A stretch of DNA of 64,000 nt, taken from Artocarpus heterophyllus. Lineage: Eukaryota; Streptophyta; Magnoliopsida; Rosales; Moraceae. The notes under the pieces are model-generated. The model was not told the origin of the DNA and did not search any database. It worked only from the letters and a program-made list of their open reading frames with translations. Location of the stretch: contig CM046339.1 of assembly GCA_025403435.1 (NCBI GenBank), positions 4,418,212 through 4,482,211 of the forward strand, given 5' to 3'. The position numbers were made by a program, and so were the translations under genes. Shown in pieces: positions 38,488-49,440 of the stretch (positions are counted from its first letter, which is position 1; every line of letters begins with the position of its first letter).

Positions 38488-41400
38488 CTAAGTGAGTAAA
38501 TACTGCAAATTTCGCATCCCCATAGCTTCCACATGCCTTTCGAAGACTCTCCCAGAAAGTGTCTTCGTAAATGGATCAGCTAAATTGTCCTCTGACGCGA
38601 TCTTGCACACCGTGACATGCCCGCTCTCAACGAAGTCCTTTATCACATGATACTTCCGATCAATATGCTTACTCTTCTTGTGAAATCTTGGTTCCTTAGC
38701 ATTAGCTACCGCCGCACTGTTATCACAGTACAGTGATACCGCTTTATCCATACTAGGAACTACCTCAAGATCCCCAAGGAACTTGCGGAGCCACACTGCT
38801 TCTTTCGAAGCATCACTAGCCGCCACATACTCGGCCTCCATCGTTGAATCCGAAGTGCAATCTTGCTTCGCACTTCTCCAACTGATGGCACCGCCACCCA
38901 GAGTAAACACAAACCCTGAAGTCGATTTCCTAGAATCCAGGCAGGATTGAAAATCCGAATCAGTGTATCCTAGAGGAGTTAAATCCTCACCCGAATACAC
39001 AAGCATATACCCTCGAGTCCTTCTCAGGTACTTGAAAATATGCTTTACTGCAACCCAATGGTTCGGTCCTGGATCCGCCTGAAATCGACTCACAATCCCG
39101 ACCGCATAGCTAATATCCGGTCGAGTGCAAAGCATGGCATACATGAGACTACCCACTGCCGAAGCATAAGGCACCTTCTTCATGTATTCTCTTTCTTCAT
39201 AAGACTTTGGAGAGTCTTTCTTAGAAAGAGTAATTCCAGACCTAGATGGTTGCCCACCTTTCTTGGAATCCTGCATTGCAAACCTCCTGAGAATTTTATC
39301 TATGTAGCCGGCCTGTGACAAAGCTATCATTTTGTTCTTCCTATCCCGCAAGATCTGGATACCGAGAACAAAATTAGCCTCACCCAAGTCCTTCATGTCA
39401 AACTGCTTGGTCAACCATAATTTGACCGATGACAACGCCCCAATGTCATTGCCAATTAGCAGAATGTCATCTACATAGAGTAGTAGAAAAACCACCTTCC
39501 CATTCTTAATGTGTTTGTAAACACATGGTTCATCCACATTTTGTGAGAACCCATAAGTCTTGATCACTTGATCAAATCTTATGTTCCAAGAACGAGAGGC
39601 CTGCTTAAGTCCATAAATAGACTTTAGCAACTTACAAACCTTACCCTCTTGACCCGCGACCTTGAACCCGTCTGGTTGTTCCATATGAATGGACTCATCA
39701 AGATAGCCATTCAGAAAAGCCGTCTTGACATCCATCTGCCAAATCTCGTAGTCGAGAGCGGCAGCTATGGACAAGAGAATCCGGATGGACTTAAGCATGG
39801 CTACAGGCGAAAAGGTTTCCTCATAATCGATTCCTTCCTTTTGCGTATAACCCTTAGCTACCAGTCTAGCCTTAAAGGTTTCGACCTTTCCATCCACTCC
39901 TCTTTTCCTCTTGTAGATCCACTTACACCCTATGGGTTTTACCCCTTCGGGAAGATCCACAAGCTCCCAGACCCGATTAGTCTCCATAGACTTCATCTCA
40001 ATGTTCATGGCCTCTGTCCAGAGTCTTGAATCAACATCCTCCATAGCTTCTGCGTAAGTATAAGGATCCCTGTCATGTTCATCCGGTTCAGCCAAAAAGA
40101 CCTCCCCATTGAACATATACCTCTCAGGTTGACGCCCGATCCTCCCACTACGCCGAAGCCCCTGTGGTTGTTGTTCAGGTTTGTTTGGTTTTTCTACACC
40201 GATCGGAATGGTTTCGTTCGGAACCTCCGGAGTAAACGGATTACCCCTCAACTCCTCAAGCACCACTTTGCTTTGAGGTTTAAAGTCGTTCATGTAACTC
40301 TCCTCAAGGAAAGTTGCATTAGTTGAAACCACGACTTTATTTTCCTTTGGGTTATAAAAATAACCCCCTTTAGTCCCTTTTGGATATCCTACAAACACGC
40401 AAACTTCTGAACGTGCTTCCAACTTATTCGGATCCTTAAACAGGACATGAGCTGGACATCCCCATATGCGAATATGGTTTAAGGATGTCTTCCGTCTTGT
40501 CCACAACTCGTGGGGAGTTTTAGGGACCGATTTTGAAGGCACATTGTTCAAAAGATAACATGCGGTTTGTAGTGCAAATCCCCAAAAGGATAAAGGCAAT
40601 GATGAATAACTCATCATGGACCGAATCATGTCCAACAAAGTCCTATTCCTTCTCTCCGCTACGCCATTCTGCTGCGGAGTGCCCGGCGCAGTCAAATGGG
40701 ATAAAATCCCATTCTCTAACAAGTGTCCCAAGAACTCATCAGAAAGGTATTCCCCACCTCGATCAGATCGAAGTGCCTTTATGGGTCTACCCAATTGCTT
40801 TTCCACTTCAGCCCGAAACTCCCTGAACTTATCATAAGTTTCGCTTTTGTGGTGCATTAGGTACACATACCCATATCTTGAGTAATCGTCAATAAAAGTG
40901 ACGAAGTACTCATACCCTCCTCGTGCCCGGATGTTCATCGGTCCGCAAACATCACTATGCACAAGTTCTAGAACCCCTTCGGCCCTATTGCCCTTAGACC
41001 CGTATGGTCTTTTGGTCATTTTACCCTCCAAACAAGACTCACATTGAGGTATAGATTCCACCTTTAAGTGACTTAAAGGTCCATCCCTTACCAACCTTTG
41101 AATCCTATTCAGGTTAATATGGCCAAGGCGCAAATGCCAAAGATAAGTCTTATTAGAGTGAGAAGTTTTAAGTCTTTTTGAGTCATTATCATTTATCTCA
41201 GCATTAAGCAATAAGTCCATCTTAGGTTTGATAAAATATAGATTATTTTGCATCCATCCAGAACAGATAAAAGATTTGTTTTTACGAATCACCACTTTTT
41301 CATTAAAAGATACCACGTAGGAGTCTTTAAATAAAGAAGATACAGAAATTAAATTCCTTTTAAATTTAGGAACATAAAAACAATCTCGCAAAATTAAATT

Positions 41401-42441
41401 CCTATAATTATCAAAATAAAGATGGACATCTCCCACTGCTTCCGCTGAGACCAAGGATCCATCGCCCATCCGAAGCGTTAAGTCTTCACGAAGTAGACTT
41501 CTCGTTTCTTTGAATCCCTGCAGAGAAACACAAACATGATTAGTTGCACCAGAATCTATGACCCAAATGTCACTGGATTCCTCAACCAAACAAGTTTCTA
41601 AATATAGAAGATCACACCTACCTCCCTTGGAAAGGAAGTCCTTGCAATGCTTCTTTATATGCCCGACCTTACCACAGAAGAAGCACTTAAGCTTCTTTGG
41701 GTTCTTCTTCTTTTTCTTCTTGCTCTTGGTAGCAATAGGAATAGAAGACTTACCACTCTTGGCCCGTTGCTTCTTTCCATTCCTAGAGTTAGGATTGGAA
41801 CCAGAAGCAGCTACCATATTGGCCTCTCCACCAGCAGGAGACTCCCTGATCAGCAGTTCAAACTCCTGTAACTGTTTCATCAATTCTGTTAAGGTCATAT
41901 CCCGTCTATTGCTCAAATTAAAAGTAGCTCTAAACGGAATAAATTCCTTAGACAGAGTCTCAAAGACCATAGTCATCTGAGTTTCAGCATCGATGTCGGC
42001 TCCATTGGTTTGAGCCTCAGCGAGGTAACCCATGACCAACATCATGTGCTCCTTTACAGATGTCCCCGGTCTCTGTCTACAGTTTAAGAGTTTCCGAAGC
42101 GCCCCTTGCCGCTTTGTTATGGCCTGGCCTCCAAACATGTCCTCAAGATTATCCAAGATCTGCTTCGCAGTCTCATAATCCTGATGTTGAGCCTGCAGCA
42201 CGTTATTCATGCTAGCCATAACATAGCAGCGGGCCTGATCATTAGCATCTTTCCAGCGTTCGTACGCTTGGAATTGCTCATTACTTGAGTCTCCCGTAGG
42301 CTCGGGAGGACAAGGAGTTGTCAGTACATACTTCAGTTTCTCAAAGGATAGGACGATGTCCAGGTTCCGTTTCCAATCATTATAGTTCTCACCGGTTAAT
42401 TGGTTTTTGTCAAGTATCGATGATAAAGCGTTTTTAGACAT
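38488..42441 (-). CDS. Copia Gag-Pol polyprotein of element E, intact
   Basis: A single 1317-aa reading frame without stops. The start is the ATG at 42441 ([12 protein letters not shown]). The frame extends upstream, including ATGs at 42465 and 42486, but the MSK start follows the predicted splice acceptor and is conserved in copies A-E that retain it. Domains in order (approximate residues): Gag capsid region 10-230; zinc knuckle [14 protein letters not shown] (253-266); aspartic protease DSGA (296-299); integrase HHCC zinc domain (436-470) and DDE core (D497, D560, E596); reverse transcriptase with YVDD (989-992); RNase H ending near 1317. Gag and Pol are in one frame, so no frameshift is needed. 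Function: capsid, maturation, reverse transcription and integration of the element. All visible catalytic residues are present. Confidence 0.96.
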   Translation of the reverse strand: MSKNALSSILDKNQLTGENYNDWKRNLDIVLSFEKLKYVLTTPCPPEPTGDSSNEQFQAYERWKDANDQARCYVMASMNNVLQAQHQDYETAKQILDNLEDMFGGQAITKRQGALRKLLNCRQRPGTSVKEHMMLVMGYLAEAQTNGADIDAETQMTMVFETLSKEFIPFRATFNLSNRRDMTLTELMKQLQEFELLIRESPAGGEANMVAASGSNPNSRNGKKQRAKSGKSSIPIATKSKKKKKKNPKKLKCFFCGKVGHIKKHCKDFLSKGGRCDLLYLETCLVEESSDIWVIDSGATNHVCVSLQGFKETRSLLREDLTLRMGDGSLVSAEAVGDVHLYFDNYRNLILRDCFYVPKFKRNLISVSSLFKDSYVVSFNEKVVIRKNKSFICSGWMQNNLYFIKPKMDLLLNAEINDNDSKRLKTSHSNKTYLWHLRLGHINLNRIQRLVRDGPLSHLKVESIPQCESCLEGKMTKRPYGSKGNRAEGVLELVHSDVCGPMNIRARGGYEYFVTFIDDYSRYGYVYLMHHKSETYDKFREFRAEVEKQLGRPIKALRSDRGGEYLSDEFLGHLLENGILSHLTAPGTPQQNGVAERRNRTLLDMIRSMMSYSSLPLSFWGFALQTACYLLNNVPSKSVPKTPHELWTRRKTSLNHIRIWGCPAHVLFKDPNKLEARSEVCVFVGYPKGTKGGYFYNPKENKVVVSTNATFLEESYMNDFKPQSKVVLEELRGNPFTPEVPNETIPIGVEKPNKPEQQPQGLRRSGRIGRQPERYMFNGEVFLAEPDEHDRDPYTYAEAMEDVDSRLWTEAMNIEMKSMETNRVWELVDLPEGVKPIGCKWIYKRKRGVDGKVETFKARLVAKGYTQKEGIDYEETFSPVAMLKSIRILLSIAAALDYEIWQMDVKTAFLNGYLDESIHMEQPDGFKVAGQEGKVCKLLKSIYGLKQASRSWNIRFDQVIKTYGFSQNVDEPCVYKHIKNGKVVFLLLYVDDILLIGNDIGALSSVKLWLTKQFDMKDLGEANFVLGIQILRDRKNKMIALSQAGYIDKILRRFAMQDSKKGGQPSRSGITLSKKDSPKSYEEREYMKKVPYASAVGSLMYAMLCTRPDISYAVGIVSRFQADPGPNHWVAVKHIFKYLRRTRGYMLVYSGEDLTPLGYTDSDFQSCLDSRKSTSGFVFTLGGGAISWRSAKQDCTSDSTMEAEYVAASDASKEAVWLRKFLGDLEVVPSMDKAVSLYCDNSAAVANAKEPRFHKKSKHIDRKYHVIKDFVESGHVTVCKIASEDNLADPFTKTLSGRVFERHVEAMGMRNLQYLLT

Positions 42442-44103
42442 TTTCAATCTACAATAAAGAATCATATACCAAACATAAGCAAACATATTTAATAATTTAG
42501 TAAGATAACACAATCATGTAAAATCATACAAATGTGTTTATGTGTCAAAACCTTGAAAATATCACAACCTTACAACGATAATTCCCAACTCAGAATTCAA
42601 CAAGCTCCTAGGGGAGTCATGCCAAATTCAATCAGGAACACGGATCCCCTCCTGATTAATATATGCCATCCAGGACCCGTATGATCCAGCATATACTAAT
42701 AATCGTTTCTTTGGCCATTAATTTTATTAACAGAGCTCCTAGGGGAGGTTAATAATAAAATTAACGTGAGTGTATAACCACCGTTTCAATATTTTATCCA
42801 TGATTTATAATCACCACCTAGGGGTGTGCAACCATAAATCATACTAAAATACCTTATCCTTTTAGAGATCCAATCTGGTACATGATAGAAATCCCTTCCT
42901 AGGGGTTGGGACCATCATGTTCTTCCTATGGACCAACGATGGAGGCCTTAGGTTCTCTCTTCGAAAACCTTCTCCCACTCAATCTTTTGAAGTCAAGGTT
43001 TTATTTTAAAATTATGCATGAACAATTTTAATATGAGCGGCACTCCCTATTCTATATGACATGTTATCAATATACATGGTAAATCATATTATAATGCAGA
43101 CAAGCAAAGCAATCAAGCAAAGCTACAAGCATAATAATAATAACCGTAATATTATGGTTCCACCCTAGAGAATAGAAAAACTAAGATTACAAGAGAATAA
43201 TCGAGACATTTATCGATTCTTCATCCTTGAATCCTCAAGCTGTATCCTTCTTCATGTAATATCCATCTTCAAGTCCTCAATCCCGTATGAATCGAACACT
43301 TCATATTTCCGGTCGTATCCAAATTTAATGTTTCTCAGAATCGTCCCAAAAATAAAATTAAAACTGCACCAAAAATTGCACCTTTTCTGGACACCTGGAT
43401 GCTCTCTGTCGGCAGGCCGATCTAGGTGATCGGTCTGCCGATCATGGTGGTTCGGCCTGCCGAACATGAAGGTTCGGCCTGCCGGCAGAGCACCAAAATT
43501 TCTACCCCACTGTCGGCCTGCCGGACCGTACGTCCGGCCTGCCGATCTGTGACCTTCGGCCTGCCGAACTGTGAGGTCCGGCATGCCGACCGAGCAGAAA
43601 ACCCTCAATCCAGAAAATACAATTTTAATGCAATTCATCAATTTTATTTTCAACAATTCAAAAACATAAAATTAGAGACTCAGGAAATACCTGGAGGCGC
43701 CATCATCTATCTTCAAGATCCGACTTCTCGTTCCGTCTTCTCCGAATAATTATTTAATTACAAAATTCTTACAAATTAAAAATTAAATAATAATTCCTAG
43801 ACGGAGATGATAGTCCGCCATCTAATTACATGAAAAACTTAGATACACATTCTAACCTCTAAGGAACCATAACCGGTATTAATTAATTAATAAATAATTA
43901 AACAACAATTTAATCAACCATAATTAATTAATAAACATTCACCACATAATCCATGACAACATATATATTATATAGAAACCTAGAGTGCCATCTCTCTATA
44001 AAATTCAATTCAAGCATTGGAGAGATTAAGATCACAAAATTTATGCATATAACATGATCACAAACTTGCAAATTTATGTAAAAACCTCGGCTCTGATACC
44101 AAT
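42442..44103 (-). other. PBS and leader of element E
   Basis: 1.66 kb. PBS at 44089-44101 (minus strand TGGTATCAGAGCC, complementary to initiator tRNA-Met). Dyad array at 43409-43590. Hairpin module at 42631-42764. Splice acceptor-like site at 42449-42450. No coding region; upstream ATGs are frequent. Confidence 0.85.
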
Positions 44104-44212
44104 TGTTGGAAACATAGTGCGCAGCGGAATTTTTAAAAAAATTTTCATCAGAGTATTTTCCAAAATACAAGTATGACATGTTATATGTATAAATTAAACA
44201 GATCTTACTAAC
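42449..44212 (-). other. Predicted leader intron of element E
   Basis: Donor CTGAG|GTTAGTAAG (intron starts 44212) in the LTR, acceptor TTTATTGTAG|ATTGAAAATG (ends 42449), with CTTACTAA about 50 nt upstream as a branch site. Removal joins the LTR exon to the gag ATG and discards the PBS. Predicted only. Confidence 0.5.
43409..43590 (-). repeat. Leader dyad array of element E
   Basis: Minus-strand counterpart of the D array at 48482-48663: units of the form TCGGCAGGCCGA at about 22-bp spacing. Confidence 0.9.
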
Positions 44213-46138
44213 CTCAGTGTGCCGAAGAACCTCCGCGACCTGTGTAGAGAAGTAACGTTCCAGAAGAGCCTCAACCAACTGGTCTTCTTTGCTATTCTCT
44301 ATCCACAACCGGAGTGAGTGTGGGCTCACACGTACAGCTCTTCCACCGGTGACTCTCCTTCCAACCAATAGAGAGAACCCAAAGCTAGTGTTCGTGATTT
44401 GTGAACAAAAGCTCTCAGGGAGTTTTCAGATGCTCACTAGAAGAGTATCACTCTTAATCTCTCAAATTGATCTGAGTAAATCATTAGACTCACTCCCTTT
44501 TTTATACCTATTGGTCCTTGGGGTCAGTCCATATCAGATTAGGTCTCAAAAATCGAAACAGAATCAAGTTCGGATCAATATCTGATAAGATACGCGTGAA
44601 AAACGCGTAATCTTAGCTGTCGCGGTCGGCATGCCGAACTGTGAGATAGGCAGGCCGAACTGGCCAGTTCGGCAGGCCAAACTTTCTGATCGACAGGCCG
44701 AACTGTCGAGAAAAAATCTCCGCGAATCTTTTATTTTCCACCCGAGATTCTAAAGGATAAAGTCTCAGTTTTGATTCAAATAGCCCAATAGAAAAGATAT
44801 CTGATCAAAACAAACTCTATCAAGATAATCTCTAAGAAAATAAATCAATTCAAATAATTCTACAAGTTTATCTTGTTCTAATTGTCCAAAATTAAAACAA
44901 CCGATAAACAGACAAGAATTATCCGAACGCCATAATTCAACAAGTTCATCTTGAACTAATTTCTTACATAATTAATTCAACCGATAAACAGACATGAATT
45001 ATTTGATTCTTATAAATTTTAAACCAATCTGATAAATCCGACATAAGTCACCAATTATTGGAAAAGCACGCCGTGTCGTTACAGGATTTTGTGAGCTAGC
45101 AAAGGGGACCAAAATGGACCTATAAAGTTCAAGCTCATGATAATTATGAAACCCAATATCCCAGATATACATTTCACAATTATCAACTCCAACGCTACTC
45201 CACTAAAAGCTTGGAGCTGCACTCTCGAACTTTACAGAATTACGAAGCTCGTGTAGCTAAGTCTCCATGACATATCATAGTGTATCGCATCCCCATATGA
45301 TCATCCATAATCGGCTTAAGGACAAGTTCTGTCTTACCTTCCCGATTATTTTTATCTTACGTTCCATTGTCTCACCATTAGAAAACTTACCATCCAAAGA
45401 TAGTATACCATTCGGTTACACCTATGTATCCAAATGGTTGAGCGCTCCAGTTTTCCAATTACAGGACAACGCATATAAGAGGATATCATTACTCCTAAAG
45501 AGGAGCTATGGATTCCATATCTATGAATAACAAGTCTACGCTATCAAGAGTCATGCCTCCAACGTACCGGCATGCATGCCACTATAGAGATGTGGGAGTC
45601 ACCCATTGGTACATCAAAAGACACAAGTCGAGACAACGGGCCCATTATTCATCTCAGGATTAAGATACAATACAAACGACTGTCTAAAGTGAATCGATTT
45701 GCCAAGACAGAATTATTAATCCAAATCAATTCACTTTATGTCCCGATCCAACACATCGTCACCTATGACAACGCGCCAATGTTTCTATTCACGGAGTCCA
45801 ACTCCGATGGCCAAGACAAACCATCTCCCAAAAGGGATATAGACAACATAACAATCTTTACATGAATAAAGCGCCCAACTTTATTCCCTCGATTGCGGAT
45901 CATATATTTTAGACCATCACCTTAAGAGTCGTGTCTACCGCATAATCATCCCATCATATGCCCAACTCTTAAGGTTTAGACTGACAGTCTCAGACTACTG
46001 TTTGCTTATCATACATTCAACGAATATGAACGTAAAGAGGACAATATTTGGTATATATAAATGAATAAATTCTTTATTGATAAAAATGTCTCCAAAAACG
46101 TATTACATTTTTACTCCTTAGAGCATACATGTCTAACA
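44104..46138 (-). repeat. 5' LTR of element E
   Basis: 2035 bp. On the minus strand: U3 with dyads (44626-44704), CGCG boxes (about 44591-44609), TATA box TATAAAAA (44499-44506) and the donor-like site at 44212. This LTR should drive E transcription leftwards. Confidence 0.93.
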
Positions 46139-47369
46139 ACGACTCTTAAGGTGATGGTCTAAAATATATGATCCGCAATCGAGGGAATAAAGTTGGGCGC
46201 TTTATTCATGTAAAGATTGTTATGTTGTCTATATCCCTTTTGGGAGATGGTTTGTCTTGGCCATCGGAGTTGGACTCCGTGAATAGAAACATTGGCGCGT
46301 TGTCATAGGTGACGATGTGTTGGATCGGGACATAAAGTGAATTGATTTGGATTAATAATTCTGTCTTGGCAAATCGATTCACTTTAGACAGTCGTTTGTA
46401 TTGTATCTTAATCCTGAGATGAATAATGGGCCCGTTGTCTCGACTTGTGTCTTTTGATGTACCAATGGGTGACTCCCACATCTCTATAGTGGCATGCATG
46501 CCGGTACGTTGGAGGCATGACTCTTGATAGCGTAGACTTGTTATTCATAGATATGGAATCCATAGCTCCTCTTTAGGAGTAATGATATCCTCTTATATGC
46601 GTTGTCCTGTAATTGGAAAACTGGAGCGCTCAACCATTTGGATACATAGGTGTAACCGAATGGTATACTATCTTTGGATGGTAAGTTTTCTAATGGTGAG
46701 ACAATGGAACGTAAGATAAAAATAATCGGGAAGGTAAGACAGAACTTGTCCTTAAGCCGATTATGGATGATCATATGGGGATGCGATACACTATGATATG
46801 TCATGGAGACTTAGCTACACGAGCTTCGTAATTCTGTAAAGTTCGAGAGTGCAGCTCCAAGCTTTTAGTGGAGTAGCGTTGGAGTTGATAATTGTGAAAT
46901 GTATATCTGGGATATTGGGTTTCATAATTATCATGAGCTTGAACTTTATAGGTCCATTTTGGTCCCCTTTGCTAGCTCACAAAGTCCTGTAACGACACGG
47001 CGTGCTTTTCCAATAATTGGTGACTTATGTCGGATTTATCAGATTGGTTTAAAATTTATAAGAATCAAATAATTCATGTCTGTTTATCGGTTGAATTAAT
47101 TATGTAAGAAATTAGTTCAAGATGAACTTGTTGAATTATGGCGTTCGGATAATTCTTGTCTGTTTATCGGTTGTTTTAATTTTGGACAATTAGAACAAGA
47201 TAAACTTGTAGAATTATTGTGAATTGATTTATTTTCTTAGAGATTATCTTGATAAAGTTTGTTTTGATCAGATATCTTTTCTATTGGGGTATTTGAATCA
47301 AAACTGAGACTTTATCCTTTAGAATCTCGGGTGGAAAATAAAAGATTCGCTGAGATTTTTTCTCGGTAG

Positions 47370-47447
47370 TTCGGCCTGCCGATCAGAAAGTTCGGCCTGC
47401 CGAACTGGTCAGTTCGGCCTGCCTATCACACAGTTCGGCATGCCGAC
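47370..47447 (+). repeat. U3 dyad array of element D (5' LTR)
   Basis: Four GC-rich dyads of the form TTCGGC-NN-GCCGAA start at 47370, 47391, 47413 and 47434 (spacing 21, 22, 21). The block ends 118 bp before the TATA box, an enhancer-like position. Confidence 0.93.
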
Positions 47448-47463
47448 CGCGACAGTTAAGATT

Positions 47464-47479
47464 ACGCGTTTTTACGCGT
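47464..47479 (+). promoter_or_regulatory. Paired ACGCGT (CGCG-box) motifs
   Basis: ACGCGT at 47464 and again at 47474, 10 bp apart. CGCG boxes are known binding sites of plant CAMTA calcium/calmodulin-dependent factors. The pair is conserved in the U3 of C, D and E; binding here is not shown. Confidence 0.5.
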
Positions 47480-47564
47480 ATCTTATCAGATATTGATCCG
47501 AACTTGATTCTGTTTCGATTTTTGAGACCTAATCTGATATGGACTGACCCCAAGGACCAATAGG

Positions 47565-47572
47565 TATAAAAA
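47565..47572 (+). promoter_or_regulatory. TATA box of element D LTR
   Basis: GGTATAAAAAGGG, preceded by GACCAATAGG (CCAAT-like) a few bases upstream. The predicted transcription start is about 25-35 bp downstream, near 47597. Conserved in C, D and E. Confidence 0.75.
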
Positions 47573-47968
47573 GGGAGTGAGTCTAATGATTTACTCAGAT
47601 CAATTTGAGAGATTAAGAGTGATACTCTTCTAGTGAGCATCTGAAAACTCCCTGAGAGCTTTTGTTCACAAATCACGAACACTAGCTTTGGGTTCTCTCT
47701 ATTGGTTGGAAGGAGAGTCACCGGTGGAAGAGCTGTACGTGTGAGCCCACACTCACTCCGGTTGTGGATAGAGAATAGCAAAGAAGACCAGTTGGTTGAG
47801 GCTCTTCTGGAACGTTACTTCTCTACACAGGTCGCGGAGGTTCTTCGGCACACTGAGGTTAGTAAGATCTGTTTAATTTATACATATAACATGTCAAACT
47901 TGTGTTTTGGAAATTACTCTGATGAAAATTTTTTTAAAAATTCCGCTGCGCACTTTGTTTCCAACAAT

Positions 47969-47981
47969 TGGTATCAGAGCC
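47969..47981 (+). other. Primer-binding site of element D (initiator tRNA-Met)
   Basis: TGGTATCAGAGCC, the standard plant copia PBS complementary to the 3' end of initiator tRNA-Met, two bases after the LTR. Confidence 0.95.
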
Positions 47982-48481
47982 GAGGTTTTTACATAAATTT
48001 GCAAGTTTGTGATCATGTTATATGCATAAATTTTGTGATCTTAATCTCTCCTATGCTTGAATTAAATTTTATAGAGAGATGGCACTCTAGGTTTCTATAT
48101 AATATATATGTTGTCATGGATTATGTGGTGAATGTTTATTAATTAATTATGGTTGATTAAATTGTTGTTTAATTATTTATTAATTAATTAATACCGGTTA
48201 TGGTTCCTTAGAGGTTAGAATGTGTATCTAGGTTTTTCATGTAATTAGATGGCGGACTATCATCTCTGTCTAGGAATTATTATTTAATTTTTAATTTGTA
48301 AGAATTTTGTAATTAAATAATTATTCGGAGAAGACGGAACGAGAAGTCGGATCTTAAAGATTGATGATGGCGTCTCCAGGTATTTCCTGAGTCTCTAATT
48401 TTATGTTTTTGAATTGTTGAAAATAAAATTGATGAATTGCATTAAAATTGAATTTTCTGGATTTAGGGTTTTCTGCTCGGT

Positions 48482-48663
48482 CGGCATGCCAGACCTCACA
48501 GTTCGGCAGGCCGAAGGTCACAGATCGGCAGGCCGGACGTACGGTCTGGCAGGCCGACAGTGGGGCAGAAATTTTGGTGCTCTGCCGGCAGGCCGAACCT
48601 TCATGTTCGGCAGGCCGAACCACCATGATCGGCAGACCGATCACCTAGATCGGCCTGCCGACA
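48482..48663 (+). repeat. Leader dyad array of element D
   Basis: Eight units resembling TCGGCAGGCCGA start at about 48482, 48504, 48526, 48547, 48586, 48608, 48630 and 48651 (spacing 22, 22, 21, 39, 22, 22, 21). Most are in the complementary orientation to the U3 units (AG instead of CT at the centre). Element C has the same pattern with one unit fewer. Confidence 0.92.
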
Positions 48664-49306
48664 GAGAGCATCCAGGTGTCCAGAAAAGGTGCAATTTTTC
48701 AGTGCAGTTTTAATTTTATTTTTGGGACGATTCTGAGAAACATTAAATTTGGATATGACCGGAAATATGAAGTGTTCGATTCATACGGGATTGAGGACTT
48801 GAAGATGGATATTACATGAAGAAGGATACAGCTTGAGGATTCAAGGATGAAGAATCGATAAATGTCTCGATTATTCTCTTGTAATCTTAGTTTTTCTATT
48901 CTCTAGGGTGGAACCATAATATTACGGTTATTATTATTATGCTTGTAGCTTTGCTTGATTGCTTTGCTTGTCTGCATTATAATATGATTTACCATGTATA
49001 TTGATAACATGTCATATAGAATAGGGAGTGCCGCTCATATTAAAATTATTCATGCATAATTTTAAAATAAAACCTTGACTTCAAAAGATTGAGTGGGAGA
49101 AGGTTTTCGAAGAGAGAACCTAAGGCCTCCATCGTTGGTCCATAGGAAGAACATGGTGGTCCCAACCCCTAGGAAGGGATTTCTATTATGTACCAGATTG
49201 GATCTCTAAAAGGATAAGGTATTTTAGTATGATTTATGGTTGCACACCCCTAGGTGGTGATTATAAATCATGGATAAAATATTGAAACGGTGGTTATACA
49301 CTCACG

Positions 49307-49440
49307 TTAATTTTATTATTAACCTCCCCTAGGAGCTCTGTTAATAAAATTAATGGCCAAAGAAACGATTATTAGTATATGCTGGATCATACGGGTCCTG
49401 GATGGCATATATTAATCAGGAGGGGATCCGTGTTCCTGAT
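49307..49440 (+). promoter_or_regulatory. Three-hairpin RNA module before gag in element D
   Basis: Hairpin 1: TTAATTTTATTATTAAC (49307) pairs with GTTAATAAAATTAA (49340-49353); its loop holds CTCC-CCTA-GGAG. Hairpin 2: TTAGTATATGC (49372) with GCATATATTAA (49405). Hairpin 3: ATCAGGA (49415) with TCCTGAT (49434). The E copy (42631-42764) has the same length, and C and B carry close versions. A packaging, dimerisation or translation role is possible. Confidence 0.65.

Larger units (their letters stand above)
36439..46138 (-). mobile_element. Ty1/copia element E: complete, intact, minus strand
   Basis: 9700 bp. Both LTRs are 2035 bp (36439-38473 and 44104-46138) and, by eye, differ at only about six positions, the youngest pair in the window. 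It has a Met PBS (44089-44101), leader, 1317-aa gag-pol and polypurine tract (about 38474-38484). It is inserted in D's 5' LTR between GTAGACACGA and ACGACTCTT, with only a 4-bp duplication (ACGA at 36435-36438 and 46139-46142). All hallmarks of an autonomous, recently active copy are present. Confidence 0.96.
46143..47966 (+). repeat. Remaining 1824 bp of D's 5' LTR
   Basis: Continues D's LTR after E and its ACGA duplication (46139-46142), ending CCAACA. With 36229-36438 it totals 2034 bp. It retains the U3 dyads, CGCG boxes, TATA box and donor site. Confidence 0.95.

Noticed and set aside
45572..45865. 97-aa and 87-aa open frames antisense to the LTRs, repeated in many LTR copies (also 37602, 37907, 46206, 46541, 53871, 54206)
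   Set aside because: They recur only because the LTRs are nearly identical. They are shortened or broken in the older B and C LTRs and show no domain, so there is no evidence of coding.
47969..47981. tRNA gene suggested by the TGGTATCAGAGCC motif
   Set aside because: Only the 13-nt primer-binding complement is present, with no cloverleaf.
47702..48142. 146-aa sense open frame across the end of D's LTR and the PBS
   Set aside because: Its apparent start is TTG, not ATG. It crosses the PBS and the predicted intron, and in B and C the frame is shorter or altered.
48482..48663. CRISPR-like array
   Set aside because: Units are short imperfect dyads at a 22-bp period in a plant retrotransposon leader, with no repeat-spacer architecture and no cas genes.
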